This document shows positions 8,494 to 17,360 of a stretch of 64,000 nucleotides of DNA, one piece after another; the stretch's first letter is position 1; each line of letters begins with the position of its first letter. Source of the stretch: Marinobacterium rhizophilum (GTDB taxonomy: Bacteria; Pseudomonadota; Gammaproteobacteria; Pseudomonadales; Balneatricaceae). Both the position numbers and the translations under genes were made by a program. The stretch is taken from NCBI RefSeq assembly GCF_024397915.1, contig NZ_CP073347.1, positions 3,472,001 to 3,536,000 on the forward strand, given 5' to 3'. A model generated the notes under the pieces. It had not been told where the DNA came from, did not search any database, and saw only the letters and a program-made list of their open reading frames with translations.

Positions 8494-9054
8494 TCAGCGC
8501 CGGCGAAACAGGTAGTCATCAAAGCTGTCTGCACCGCGCGTTACACTCGCGCAGTGCAACAGTTCCAGCTGCGAATGAATATGCGCAAGCTCACCGGGCT
8601 GCACACAGAAGCGGGCAGGGAAGCCATGCTCCTCGTGCCGCTGCAGATTGAAGGTACTGAACGCCAGCAGGCCACCGGGAACCAGGGCCGCCGCCAGCTG
8701 TGGCCAAAGCGTGGCTTCAGGCTTGTAGCGGCACACCAGTATATTGTCGAACGACCCCAGTTGCTGCAGGCAATGCGGCTGGGCCAGATCACGGCAATGG
8801 GTCGGGATTTCCAGCTGTTCGGCAGCCGCAAACGCCTGCAACCGGGCCAGCCCGACCTCGGCAATATCCACCGCGGTTACCCTGAAACCCAGCCGTGCCA
8901 GTGCCAGGCTCGCAGCGCCGTCACCGGCGGCGACATCCAGCACCGAGCCCCGCCTCAGGCTGGGCGCGACCTCGGTCACGAACGCAGGCGTGGCGGGTGC
9001 CGCCTGGGCGCGGGCGCCGTAACGCTGGTTCCACTTTTCCCGTACTGCGCTCAC
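8494..9054 (-). CDS. class I SAM-dependent methyltransferase
   Basis: About 186 residues. Motif I VLDVAAGDGAASLALA and an acidic end of strand 2 (VTAVDIAEVGL) mark a Rossmann-fold SAM methyltransferase of the Methyltransf_25/TehB-like group. KWNQRYG at the N-terminus is typical of small cytoplasmic members. Start: AGGGAG directly abuts a TTG at 9060 but stands 6 nt before GTG 9054, so GTG 9054 is preferred. The substrate is unknown. The gene lies 20 bp downstream of rep on the same strand and may be co-transcribed with it. Confidence 0.8.
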   Translation of the reverse strand: MSAVREKWNQRYGARAQAAPATPAFVTEVAPSLRRGSVLDVAAGDGAASLALARLGFRVTAVDIAEVGLARLQAFAAAEQLEIPTHCRDLAQPHCLQQLGSFDNILVCRYKPEATLWPQLAAALVPGGLLAFSTFNLQRHEEHGFPARFCVQPGELAHIHSQLELLHCASVTRGADSFDDYLFRRR

Positions 9055-9074
9055 TTGCAACTCCCTGAAACCGG

Positions 9075-11087
9075 TTAAAAACTGTCGAGAAGACTCTTGA
9101 GGCTATTCAGCGTGGCTTTCCCACGCGCCCTGTTCTGGTCCTGGTTACGTTCAAGCCCCTCGATCACCAGATCTTCCTGCGGCACTTCGTCGATAAAACG
9201 GCTCGGCAGGCAGTCCACCATCTCGCCATACTGCTTGCGCTGGCGTGCCAGGGTCATGGTGAGGGTTTCCCGTGCCCGGGTAATTCCCACGTAGGCCAGC
9301 CGTCGCTCTTCCTCGATGGTGTCCATTTCGATGCTGTTGCGGTGCGGCAGCAACTCTTCCTCCATGCCCATCATGAAGACATGGGGGAACTCCAGCCCCT
9401 TGGAGGCATGCAGCGTCATCAGCTGCACCCGGTCGGAGTCGTCCTCTTCCTCCTGGCGATCCAGCAGGTCGAGCAGGATCAGCCGGGTGATGGTCTCCTC
9501 GATGCCGGCATCGGGGTCGTCTTCACGCAGCCGGTCCAGGGTTGAGCGAATGGAGTCCAGCAGAAACCAGACGTTTTGTACCCGCTTGTCGGCGGCGGCT
9601 TCGCTGGCGGTGTTCTGCCGTATCCAGCCCTCGTAGTCAATGTCACGCACCATTTCGCGAATGGCATCCACCGGATCCGCCTGCTGGCACTGGCGATAGA
9701 TGCGCTGCATCCAGTCGCGAAAACGCCGCAGCCGCTCGATGGCCTGGGCCGGCAGCACCTGCTCCAGCCCCATTTCATCGCAGGCCGCATAGAGCCCGAC
9801 CTGGCGCTCGGAGGCGTAGGTACCCAGCTTTTGCAGGGTATTGGGGCCGATTTCACGCCTGGGTGTATTGATGATGCGCAGGAAGGCGTTGTCATCATCG
9901 GGATTGATCAGCACCTTGAGATAGGCCATCACGTCCTTGATCTCGGCGCGGGAGAAAAAGGAGGTGCCACCGCTCAGCTTGTACGGCACCTGGTAGGCCT
10001 GCAGCTTGACCTCCAGCAGGCGCGCCTGGAAATTGCCGCGGTACAGAATGGCAAAATCCTTGAAGGGGGTGGCCTTGCGCAGGTGCCGGTCCAGGATCTC
10101 GGTGGCAATGCGCTCGCACTCGGTTTCTTCGTTGCGGTTGTAGATCACCCGGATCGGATCGCCAAAACCCATGTCGCTCCACAGCGTCTTGTCGAACACG
10201 TGGGGGTTGTTGGCGATCAGGGTATTGGCGGCCTTGAGGATGAGGCGTGTGGAGCGATAGTTCTGCTCCAGCTTGACGACTTTCAGGCTCGGAAAGTCCT
10301 CGTTCAGCTGCACCAGGTTCTCGGGCCGGGCGCCGCGCCAGGCATAGATCGACTGGTCGTCGTCCCCCACCACCGTGAGGGCGCCCCGGTGCCCTACCAG
10401 CTGGCGTACCAGGCGGTACTGCGACAGGTTGGTATCCTGGTATTCGTCCACCAGCAGGTAGCGGATCCGCCCCTGCCAGCGATCCAGCACCTCGGGATGG
10501 TTCTGAAACAACCGCACCGGAATCAGGATCAGGTCGTCAAAATCCACGGCGTTATAGGCGCGCAGGTGGATTTCATAGGCCTCGTAGGCACGGGCCGCGA
10601 GTATATCGTCCGGGCCTGCCGCCTGCGCCAGCGCCTGGGCCGGCTCCAGCATGTCGTTTTTCCAGTTCGAGATCTGATTGCGCACGGTATCGACCTGTTC
10701 GGCATCCTCGTTCTGATGCAGCATCAAATCGCGCAGCAGCGCCTTGCTGTCCTGGTCGTCAAACAGGGAAAATGCCGCCTTCAACCCCAGAATCCGGTGC
10801 TCGCGGCGAATGATATTGAGGCCCAGGTTATGGAAGGTCGAGACCGTCAGGCCACGGGCTTCCTTGCCCTTCACCAGTTGGCCGACCCTTTCCTTCATCT
10901 CGCGCGATGCCTTGTTGGTGAAGGTAACCGCCGCAATATGGCGCCCTTCAACCCCGCATTTCTGGATCAGGTAGGCGATCTTGCGCGTGATCACGCTGGT
11001 CTTGCCGGAGCCTGCGCCGGCCAGTACCAGCAGTGGGCCACCCACATACTCCACGGCTTCTTTCTGTCTGGGATTGAGCTTGCTCAT
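9075..11087 (-). CDS. rep: ATP-dependent DNA helicase Rep
   Basis: A 670-residue UvrD/Rep superfamily 1A helicase that moves 3'-5' on ssDNA and helps replication forks pass obstacles. Motifs are AGAGSGKT (Walker A, 23-30), DEYQDTN (motif II), GDDDQSIYAWRGA (motif III), QNYRST (motif IV) and YVGITRAR (motif VI). The opening MSKLNPRQKEAVEYV and a length close to 670 fit Rep better than UvrD (about 720). Gene order near yifB and glnK-amtB matches that seen in pseudomonads. The opposite-strand open frame across it is a shadow. Confidence 0.95.
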   Translation of the reverse strand: MSKLNPRQKEAVEYVGGPLLVLAGAGSGKTSVITRKIAYLIQKCGVEGRHIAAVTFTNKASREMKERVGQLVKGKEARGLTVSTFHNLGLNIIRREHRILGLKAAFSLFDDQDSKALLRDLMLHQNEDAEQVDTVRNQISNWKNDMLEPAQALAQAAGPDDILAARAYEAYEIHLRAYNAVDFDDLILIPVRLFQNHPEVLDRWQGRIRYLLVDEYQDTNLSQYRLVRQLVGHRGALTVVGDDDQSIYAWRGARPENLVQLNEDFPSLKVVKLEQNYRSTRLILKAANTLIANNPHVFDKTLWSDMGFGDPIRVIYNRNEETECERIATEILDRHLRKATPFKDFAILYRGNFQARLLEVKLQAYQVPYKLSGGTSFFSRAEIKDVMAYLKVLINPDDDNAFLRIINTPRREIGPNTLQKLGTYASERQVGLYAACDEMGLEQVLPAQAIERLRRFRDWMQRIYRQCQQADPVDAIREMVRDIDYEGWIRQNTASEAAADKRVQNVWFLLDSIRSTLDRLREDDPDAGIEETITRLILLDLLDRQEEEDDSDRVQLMTLHASKGLEFPHVFMMGMEEELLPHRNSIEMDTIEEERRLAYVGITRARETLTMTLARQRKQYGEMVDCLPSRFIDEVPQEDLVIEGLERNQDQNRARGKATLNSLKSLLDSF

Positions 11088-11405
11088 GAGTCAATATTCA
11101 AAAAAATGCTAAAGCAGACGGGGGCACGGCCGCTAACGGTCAATATCGGAAGGGGAACCCGGAACCCGGCAGGGCTCTGGGCGCATTCAAGGATTGACTG
11201 CAATGACAGTAACAACTGCCTGATCATGCAGGCTTTTGCTGTCATTTGTATTGCTGGCGCGTCGTGCCGCATTTATCCTGCATCAACGCAGGACGCCGTA
11301 TTATGCCACGAACCAGGCCACACAAGCACAAGGGATCCCTCATCAGCCGTCAGCGGCATGCGCACACGCCTGAGCATTGCTGTCTATTTTTGGGGTACCA
11401 ACCGG
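11088..11405. other. 318-bp intergenic region between divergent genes
   Basis: This region separates rep (minus) from the GGDEF/EAL gene (plus). It contains a hairpin GCCTG-N6-CAGGC followed by TTTT (11218-11237), which could terminate a short plus-strand transcript. No reading frame with a convincing ribosome-binding site was seen. Promoters for both neighbours presumably lie here but none stands out. Confidence 0.4.
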
Positions 11406-13118
11406 ATGCAGTCTGCCCAGCGGCACACCAGCGAATCAGTGATCAAGCTGCTGATCGTCGCCGATGACCATCAGACATCGGATCGAATCAGCACCCTGCT
11501 GAGCACTGAGCATGTATACGAATTGCAGCATTGCGAGAATGTCAGCCAGGCGCTGACCCTGATCGGTTGTGAAAAGGTTGACCTGCTGTTTCTCTGCCTG
11601 CCGGTCAGTCACCTGCTCGACAATGCCACCCTGCTGACCTTCAAGCGCTGCAACAGCACCATCCCGATCATCGTGCTGGACGACAACATCAATGATCTGA
11701 CCGGTCGCAAGCTGCTGAACCAGGCCGTGGCCGACTACCTGCCGCTGCGGACCCTCGCGGCCGACACCCTGCAGCGCGCCATTCGCTACGTGCTGGGCAG
11801 CCAGCGCCAGCACGCCCAGATTGACTACCTGCGCCACGCCGATCCGCTTACCGCCATCGGCAACCGGCAGTTTTTCTACCGCCAGCTGCTCGAAGCCCTC
11901 GCTCGCATCGACAGTGCTCAGCACCGCGTGGCGCTGATCACGGTGGACCTGGACGGTTTTCGCAAGTTCAACAACAGCATTGGCCACTCCGCCGGCGACA
12001 ATGTGGTGCGCCAACTGAGCCAGCGCCTCCAGACCTGCCTGCACGAAGAGCAGCTGTGCCGCATCGGCGGTGACGAATTCGCCATTATTCTGGAAACGGA
12101 TCAGGACACCGACCTGCGCGCCACCAGCCTGGATCTCATTACCCGGTTAATGCAGCATGTCAGCCACCCGTATCGGTGCAGCGAGCGCGAGGTCATGCTG
12201 CCCAGCAGCATCGGCGTGGCCTTTGCGCCGGAACACAGCCGGGAACTGGATTCTCTGATCCGCCAGGCCTCCCAGGCACGACTGCGGGCCAAGCAACTGC
12301 ACGGCTGCAGCTACGCCATCTTTGAGATCGACAAGGATACCGATCCTGCTACCCAGATTACGCTGGAACCCGAGCTCTGGAGCGGGTTGCGCCAGGAGCA
12401 GTTTGTACTCTACTACCAGCCTCGCATCGACCTGCGCACCGGCAAAATCATCGGCGCCGAAGCCCTGATGCGCTGGAACCATCCCGAACGCGGGCTGGTC
12501 CAGCCGGATGAATTCATCCCCATCGCCGAGAAAACCGGGCTGATCGTCCCCATGGGATACTGGGCCATCCACCAGGCCGGCCAGGACATGCTCAAGTTCA
12601 AGGAAGCGGGTTTTCGCTATGGCAGCATTGGCGTCAACCTGTCGTTTCGGCAGTTCAAGGACGACTTCCTCGCCAAGACCATCAGGCGCATCATCGACAA
12701 AAACCAGATAGACCCGCACCGGCTCGAGTTCGAGCTGACCGAAACCGCACTCTTTTCAGACGAGGCCCATGTGCAGAGTTGTCTCAAGGAACTCAGCGCC
12801 CTGGGTATCGACTTCTCGCTGGACGACTTCGGCACCGGCTATTCGTCCTTCGCCCTGCTGCAGAAGCTGCCCATCAGCACCCTCAAGATCGACAAGTCCT
12901 TCGTGGCCGGCGTCAATCATAGCAAGGACGATGAGGAGATCGTGCGCGCCATTATCAACCTGGCCCACAACCTGCAGAAAAAAGTCATCGCCGAAGGCGT
13001 CGAAAACAAGACCCAGCTGGAGTTCCTGATCCGCCACGATTGTGACCAGGTACAGGGCTATTTCTTCAGCCCGCCAGTGCCTATCGAAGACTTTATGCGC
13101 ATGCTGCGCGGCAACTGA
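11406..13118 (+). CDS. receiver-like/GGDEF/EAL protein (cyclic-di-GMP turnover)
   Basis: About 570 residues in three parts. Residues about 12-130 resemble a response-regulator receiver, but the phospho-acceptor strand reads LLFLCLPVSHL with no Asp, so phosphorylation is unlikely. A GGDEF domain follows with an intact GGDEF (about 220-224). A C-terminal EAL domain has EALMRWNHP (about 351) and DDFGTGYSS (about 472-480). The EAL catalytic set looks intact, so phosphodiesterase activity is expected; diguanylate cyclase activity is possible. It acts in the cytoplasm and has no membrane segment. ATG 11406 (MQSAQRH) has GGGG 10 nt upstream; an alternative ATG lies at 11358. The long upstream open frame is antisense to rep and is not coding. 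Confidence 0.88.
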   Translation: MQSAQRHTSESVIKLLIVADDHQTSDRISTLLSTEHVYELQHCENVSQALTLIGCEKVDLLFLCLPVSHLLDNATLLTFKRCNSTIPIIVLDDNINDLTGRKLLNQAVADYLPLRTLAADTLQRAIRYVLGSQRQHAQIDYLRHADPLTAIGNRQFFYRQLLEALARIDSAQHRVALITVDLDGFRKFNNSIGHSAGDNVVRQLSQRLQTCLHEEQLCRIGGDEFAIILETDQDTDLRATSLDLITRLMQHVSHPYRCSEREVMLPSSIGVAFAPEHSRELDSLIRQASQARLRAKQLHGCSYAIFEIDKDTDPATQITLEPELWSGLRQEQFVLYYQPRIDLRTGKIIGAEALMRWNHPERGLVQPDEFIPIAEKTGLIVPMGYWAIHQAGQDMLKFKEAGFRYGSIGVNLSFRQFKDDFLAKTIRRIIDKNQIDPHRLEFELTETALFSDEAHVQSCLKELSALGIDFSLDDFGTGYSSFALLQKLPISTLKIDKSFVAGVNHSKDDEEIVRAIINLAHNLQKKVIAEGVENKTQLEFLIRHDCDQVQGYFFSPPVPIEDFMRMLRGN

Positions 13119-13225
13119 CCCCGAACCCAGAACTCCGGACCGCGACGTTGGCGGTCAGTGCCGGCACCTCTCAAAGATTTCACTTCAGCTCGTCTGTGCC
13201 TATTGAGCCACGCCTGCCAGCAACG

Positions 13226-14749
13226 CTAGCGCCCGCCAGTGCCGCCCTGGCGCAGCAACCCCTGGCGAAAACTCAGGGCCTCCAGCAACTGGGCGTCCCC
13301 GACGCACTCCTCGCCAGCCAGGTCCGCCAGGGTGCGCGCCACCCGCAGGATACGGTGACAGGCGCGGGCCGACAGCCCGAGCCTGGTGGCTGCATTGACC
13401 AGCAGGGTGCGTTGCGGCCCCTTTAACTGACACACCTCGTCCAGTTCTGCGGCGCCCAGGTCGCGATTGGGCCGGCCCTGGCGCGCCTGCTGCAGCGCCA
13501 TGGCAGCGGCCACCCGCTGCGCCACCACGGCACTGGCCTCACCGCGACCCGCGGCCGGATCCAGCAGCTGGGCCGGATCCAGCGCCTGGACGTTTAGCTG
13601 CATGTCGAAGCGATCCAGCAGCGGACCCGAGATCCGCCCCTGGTAGCGCTGTATCTGATCCGGCGTGCAACGACACCGGCTCGATGCATCGCCGAAATAG
13701 CCGCAGGGACAGGGGTTCATGGCAGCCAGCAACTGGAACCGAGCGGGGAAAAGCATCTGGCTGGCGGCGCGGGAAATCAGGATTTCACCGGTTTCCAGCG
13801 GTTCGCGCAGCACATCCAGCACCGTACGGGGAAACTCCGGCAGCTCATCAAGGAACAGTACGCCCTGGTGGGCCAGCGATATTTCACCGGGACGCGGCTG
13901 GCTGCCGCCCCCGACCAGCGCCACGGCCGAAGCAGTATGGTGCGGGTTACGAAAGGGCCGGTTGCCGTGACCAACGGTATCGATGGCGCAGCCGGCCACC
14001 GAATACACCGCCGCCACTTCCAGCCGCGCCTGCTCCCCGAGACTGGGCAGCAAGCCCGGCAGGCGCGCCGCCAGCATGCTCTTGCCACTGCCGGGGGGCC
14101 CGCTGAACAGCAGATTGTGGCTGCCGGCGGCGGCGACCTCCAGCGCACGACGGGCCTGATACTGCCCCTTGACCTCAACCAGGTCCGGCAGACCGGATCT
14201 GACCGGCGGCGCCAGCGCAATGGCAGGCTCCAGCGGGCCGTCGCCGCGCAGCGCGGCACACACCTGCAACAGGTGATCGGCGACCCGTACATCACAGCCC
14301 TGCACCAGGGCGGCTTCAGCGCCATTGGCCCGTGGCACCAGCAGCGCGCGGGACAGGTCACGGCAGGCCATCGCCGCCGGCAGCACACCTCGCACCGGTC
14401 GTATTTCGCCCGCCAGGGTCAATTCACCCAGTACTTCCCAGCCTGCCAGGGCTTTGGGCGGCAGCTGCCTGGAGGCCAGCAGGATGCCCAGCGCGATCGC
14501 CAGATCATAGCGCCCGCCTTCCTTGGGCAGGTCGGCAGGCGCCAGATTGATGGTGATGCGACGCTGCGGGTAGTCGAAACCCGAATTGATCAGGGCGCTG
14601 CGCACCCGGTCCTTGCTTTCACGTACAGCGGCCTCGGGAAGACCGACGATATTGAGTGATGGCAACCCCCCCGAGAGGTGCACCTCCACCGTAACCGCCG
14701 GCGCTCCGATACCCAGCATTGCGCGGGCATGAACCACTGCAAGTGACAT
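13226..14749 (-). CDS. yifB: YifB/ComM-family Mg-chelatase-like AAA ATPase
   Basis: About 507 residues. It opens MSLAVVHARAMLGIGAPAV, typical of YifB/ComM, with an N-terminal Lon-like (ChlI) domain. An AAA+ magnesium-chelatase domain with GPPGSGKS near residue 215 follows, and the C-terminus carries VARTLADLAG. In naturally competent bacteria ComM is a branch-migration helicase aiding integration of transformed DNA. ATG 14749 has GGGAGGG upstream; the longer frame to 14800 lacks a site. It lies next to ubiK and glnK in the order common in gammaproteobacteria. Confidence 0.92.
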   Translation of the reverse strand: MSLAVVHARAMLGIGAPAVTVEVHLSGGLPSLNIVGLPEAAVRESKDRVRSALINSGFDYPQRRITINLAPADLPKEGGRYDLAIALGILLASRQLPPKALAGWEVLGELTLAGEIRPVRGVLPAAMACRDLSRALLVPRANGAEAALVQGCDVRVADHLLQVCAALRGDGPLEPAIALAPPVRSGLPDLVEVKGQYQARRALEVAAAGSHNLLFSGPPGSGKSMLAARLPGLLPSLGEQARLEVAAVYSVAGCAIDTVGHGNRPFRNPHHTASAVALVGGGSQPRPGEISLAHQGVLFLDELPEFPRTVLDVLREPLETGEILISRAASQMLFPARFQLLAAMNPCPCGYFGDASSRCRCTPDQIQRYQGRISGPLLDRFDMQLNVQALDPAQLLDPAAGRGEASAVVAQRVAAAMALQQARQGRPNRDLGAAELDEVCQLKGPQRTLLVNAATRLGLSARACHRILRVARTLADLAGEECVGDAQLLEALSFRQGLLRQGGTGGR

Positions 14750-14860
14750 AGATACCCTCCCTGGTATGGATTTTCCCCCGCAGGGTGCAATCCGGGTCAA
14801 TACTCGAATGCACCATCCTTGTGCATTTTTTAATCAGTCAAGCTCGGCCGCCGCTATGAC

Positions 14861-15124
14861 TTATTCGCCGGCGCCATTTGCGAGCCGCTGTTCAATCTCG
14901 CCTAGCTTGAGCTCCAGCTGGTCCACCTTTTCGCGGGTACGTCCCAGTACGGCGGCCTGGGCATCGAACTCGTCCCGCGTTACCAGGTCCAGGCGTGCAA
15001 AGCTGCTCTGCAGCACAGAGCGCACCTGCTGGCGCATGGCTTCCTGGCCTGGCAGGCCCGGCCCGCCCTCAAACAACTCGCTCAGCTGGGCCGAAACGGT
15101 CTCTATAAGCTTTTGGTTAAGCAT
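14861..15124 (-). CDS. ubiK: ubiquinone biosynthesis accessory factor UbiK
   Basis: An 87-residue protein of the BMFP/YqiC family. UbiK is a small coiled-coil protein that helps the aerobic UbiJ-UbiK ubiquinone assembly complex. The start MLNQKLIETVSAQLSELF and the C-terminal heptad-rich helix (REKVDQLELKLGEIEQRL) are characteristic. ATG 15124 has GGGAG nine bases upstream; the longer frame to 15268 would run into NtrC-like sites and is rejected. It is divergent from glnK, with 333 bp between them. Confidence 0.88.
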   Translation of the reverse strand: MLNQKLIETVSAQLSELFEGGPGLPGQEAMRQQVRSVLQSSFARLDLVTRDEFDAQAAVLGRTREKVDQLELKLGEIEQRLANGAGE

Positions 15125-15229
15125 TGCACAAACTCCCGTAATTTCGCCCAATCTTAGCATTTTTAGCCCGCTGGTCGCAGTTGCCCGTCGCACACTGGAA
15201 CGCGGTTTATTGCCTGTGCACAACGTGAG

Positions 15230-15263
15230 CGCACCAAAATAGTGCCTGCACTCAAATTGTGCA
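15230..15263 (+). promoter_or_regulatory. two NtrC-type enhancer sites upstream of glnK
   Basis: GCACCAAAATAGTGC (15231-15245) and TGCACTCAAATTGTGCA (15247-15263) are dyads matching the NtrC consensus GCACY-N5-RGTGC. Their centres are 17 bp apart. They lie about 100-130 bp upstream of the sigma-54 promoter, a usual distance for NtrC activation. Confidence 0.75.
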
Positions 15264-15360
15264 CTCAATCACCACCTGCAAATGCCAAATCCTGCAGCAT
15301 TTCTGGCGATAGAATGAAAATTTATCTTCAAGTTACTGTTATTTATAGATTTATACAATC

Positions 15361-15375
15361 TGGCACAAGTTTCGC
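15361..15375 (+). promoter_or_regulatory. sigma-54 (-24/-12) promoter of glnK-amtB
   Basis: TGGCACAAGTTTCGC matches the consensus TGGCAC-N5-TTGC with one mismatch. The GG and GC dinucleotides are separated by exactly 10 bp. Transcription would start near 15387, giving a leader of about 70 nt before glnK. Paired with the upstream NtrC sites, this predicts induction under nitrogen limitation. Confidence 0.75.
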
Positions 15376-15457
15376 TTATAGGTTAGGCAACCGTTTCGGG
15401 TCACCTGTTGCCGGGGCGGCCCGTGAAGGAATCAGTCCATAGATGGGGGACAGACAC

Positions 15458-15796
15458 ATGAAACTTATATCGGCGATCATCAAGCCCTTCAAACTGGACG
15501 ACGTCCGCGAAGCGCTGTCCGAAATTGGTGTTCAGGGCATTACCGTGACCGAAGTCAAAGGCTTTGGTCGCCAGAAAGGTCATACCGAACTGTACCGCGG
15601 CGCCGAGTACGTGGTCGATTTCCTGCCCAAGGTCAGGGTCGATGCGGCCGTGTCCACAGACATTGTGGATCAGGTGGTGGAAGCCATCAGCAAGGCGGCT
15701 CACACCGGAAAAATCGGCGACGGCAAAATTTTTGTCACACCGCTGGAGCAAGTTATCCGCATCCGCACCGGCGAAACCGGCAACGACGCACTTTGA
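15458..15796 (+). CDS. glnK: P-II nitrogen regulatory protein GlnK (first copy)
   Basis: A 112-residue P-II signal protein that senses 2-oxoglutarate and ATP/ADP, and blocks AmtB when nitrogen is abundant. The T-loop ELYRGAEYVVDF carries the uridylylation Tyr51, and the C-terminal GDGKIFVTPLEQVIRIRTGE is the P-II signature. ATG 15458 has GGGGGA seven bases upstream; a 5-codon longer start at 15443 lacks one. It lies 42 bp upstream of amtB in the classic glnK-amtB operon, behind a sigma-54 promoter. A second copy about 85% identical lies beyond amtB. Confidence 0.95.
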   Translation: MKLISAIIKPFKLDDVREALSEIGVQGITVTEVKGFGRQKGHTELYRGAEYVVDFLPKVRVDAAVSTDIVDQVVEAISKAAHTGKIGDGKIFVTPLEQVIRIRTGETGNDAL

Positions 15797-15838
15797 TACA
15801 AAAATTCACCAATCGCGCCTGAACGGAGGGCTGTCGAG

Positions 15839-17113
15839 ATGGAAGAGCTTCTTAAAACCACCGCTGCGGATTTATCGCAGATCAAATACGCCGTCGATAC
15901 CTTTTACTTTCTGGTATGCGGCGCCCTGGTCATGTGGATGGCCGCCGGCTTCGCGATGCTCGAAGCAGGCCTGGTACGTGCCAAGAACACGACCGAAATC
16001 CTGACCAAGAACATCGCGCTGTATTCCATCGCCTGTACCATGTATCTGCTCTGCGGCTACTACATCATGTACAGCTCCGATGCCGGTGGCGTACTGCCGA
16101 ACTTCGGCGCCCTGATCGGTGACGAGAACGGCGTGGACGCGGTACTGGCAGGTGGCGACGACGCCCCCTACTACTCGGCCCGCTCGGACTTCTTCTTCCA
16201 GGTGGTATTCGTTGCCACGGCAATGTCCATCGTCTCCGGTGCCGTTGCCGAGCGCATGAAGCTCTGGTCCTTCCTGGCATTCGCCGTCGTCATGACCGGT
16301 GTTATCTACCCGGTTGAAGGCTACTGGACCTGGGGCGGCGGTTTCCTCAGCGAAGCCGGTTTCTCTGACTTCGCCGGTTCCGGTATCGTCCACATGGCCG
16401 GTGCTGCTGCCGCCCTGGCCGGTGTTCTGGTGCTGGGAGCCCGCAAAGGCAAGTACGGCAAGAATGGCGAAATCAATGCCATTCCGGGTGCCAACCTGCC
16501 GCTGGCAACCCTGGGTACCTTTATCCTGTGGATGGGCTGGTTCGGTTTCAACGGTGGTTCCGAGCTGAAACTGTCCGATGTCGGTGAAGCCAATGCGGTT
16601 GCACAGGTCTTCGTCAACACCAACGCAGCAGCAGCTGGCGGTGTGATTGCAGCCCTGATCGTTGCCCGCCTGTGGTTCAAGAAGGCCGACCTTACCATGG
16701 CCCTCAACGGTGCCCTGGCAGGCCTGGTGGCCATTACCGCTGACCCGCTGTCGGGCAGCGCCCTGGCATCAACCCTGATCGGTGCCGTCGGTGGTGTCCT
16801 GGTGGTGTTCTCGATCGTTACCCTGGACAAGATCAAGATCGATGATCCGGTCGGCGCCATCTCGGTTCACGGTGTCGCGGGTATCTGGGGTCTGCTGGCT
16901 GTACCGCTGAACAATGCCGATGCCACCTTTGGTGCTCAGCTGCTGGGTATCGTGTCCATCTTCGGCTGGGTCTTCCTTGCCAGCCTGGTGGTGTGGCTGC
17001 TGCTCAAAGCCGTCATGGGCATCCGCGTGACCGAAGAAGAAGAATACGAAGGCGTAGACCTTGCCGAGTGCGGCATGGAAGCCTACCCGGAGTTCAGCTC
17101 CAGCAAGAAATAA
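15839..17113 (+). CDS. amtB: ammonium transporter AmtB
   Basis: A 424-residue Amt/Rh-family channel of the inner membrane with about 11 membrane helices. The pore twin histidines appear as H185 (GIVHMAGAAAA) and H344 (SVHGVAGIWG). Family motifs FAMLEAGLVRAKN and WFGFNGGSEL are present. There is no obvious cleavable signal peptide: the N-terminus MEELLKTTAADLSQIKYAVDTF runs into the first helix, unlike E. coli AmtB, which is processed. It is controlled by GlnK and co-transcribed with it. A terminator follows at 17133. Confidence 0.95.
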   Translation: MEELLKTTAADLSQIKYAVDTFYFLVCGALVMWMAAGFAMLEAGLVRAKNTTEILTKNIALYSIACTMYLLCGYYIMYSSDAGGVLPNFGALIGDENGVDAVLAGGDDAPYYSARSDFFFQVVFVATAMSIVSGAVAERMKLWSFLAFAVVMTGVIYPVEGYWTWGGGFLSEAGFSDFAGSGIVHMAGAAAALAGVLVLGARKGKYGKNGEINAIPGANLPLATLGTFILWMGWFGFNGGSELKLSDVGEANAVAQVFVNTNAAAAGGVIAALIVARLWFKKADLTMALNGALAGLVAITADPLSGSALASTLIGAVGGVLVVFSIVTLDKIKIDDPVGAISVHGVAGIWGLLAVPLNNADATFGAQLLGIVSIFGWVFLASLVVWLLLKAVMGIRVTEEEEYEGVDLAECGMEAYPEFSSSKK

Positions 17114-17132
17114 TACTGGTTGTACAGACCTC

Positions 17133-17157
17133 AAGGGCGCCGCAGGGCGCCCTTTTC
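17133..17157 (+). terminator. rho-independent terminator after amtB
   Basis: AAGGGCGCC (17133-17141) pairs perfectly with GGCGCCCTT (17146-17154) across a 4-nt loop, followed by TT. It separates glnK-amtB from the second P-II gene, so the latter is probably transcribed at least partly on its own. Confidence 0.75.
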
Positions 17158-17360
17158 ATTACCCGCTACACCACTACAGGCACAGCCTTGTCTGCACGGG
17201 GCAGCATAGGCGCCAAACTGATTTTACGGGTATACTGACCTGAATTTTTCAGGCATTCAGGCTCCGGAGTCTCCAGAAAATCCGGGCCGGAACACGGGTT
17301 TCACTTTCCATCACAGCGTCCGGCGCCGCATCAGGCACGGAATCGCATAGGGAGCACGCT

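Noticed and set aside
9576..11405. Long open plus-strand frame of about 600 codons upstream of the GGDEF/EAL protein
   Set aside because: It is antisense to rep over most of its length, has no family similarity, and is a by-product of GC-rich codon use.
17330..17360. Sigma-54 promoter before the second P-II gene
   Set aside because: A GGCAC...TCGC-like match has 9-bp rather than 10-bp spacing and would start transcription at the start codon.
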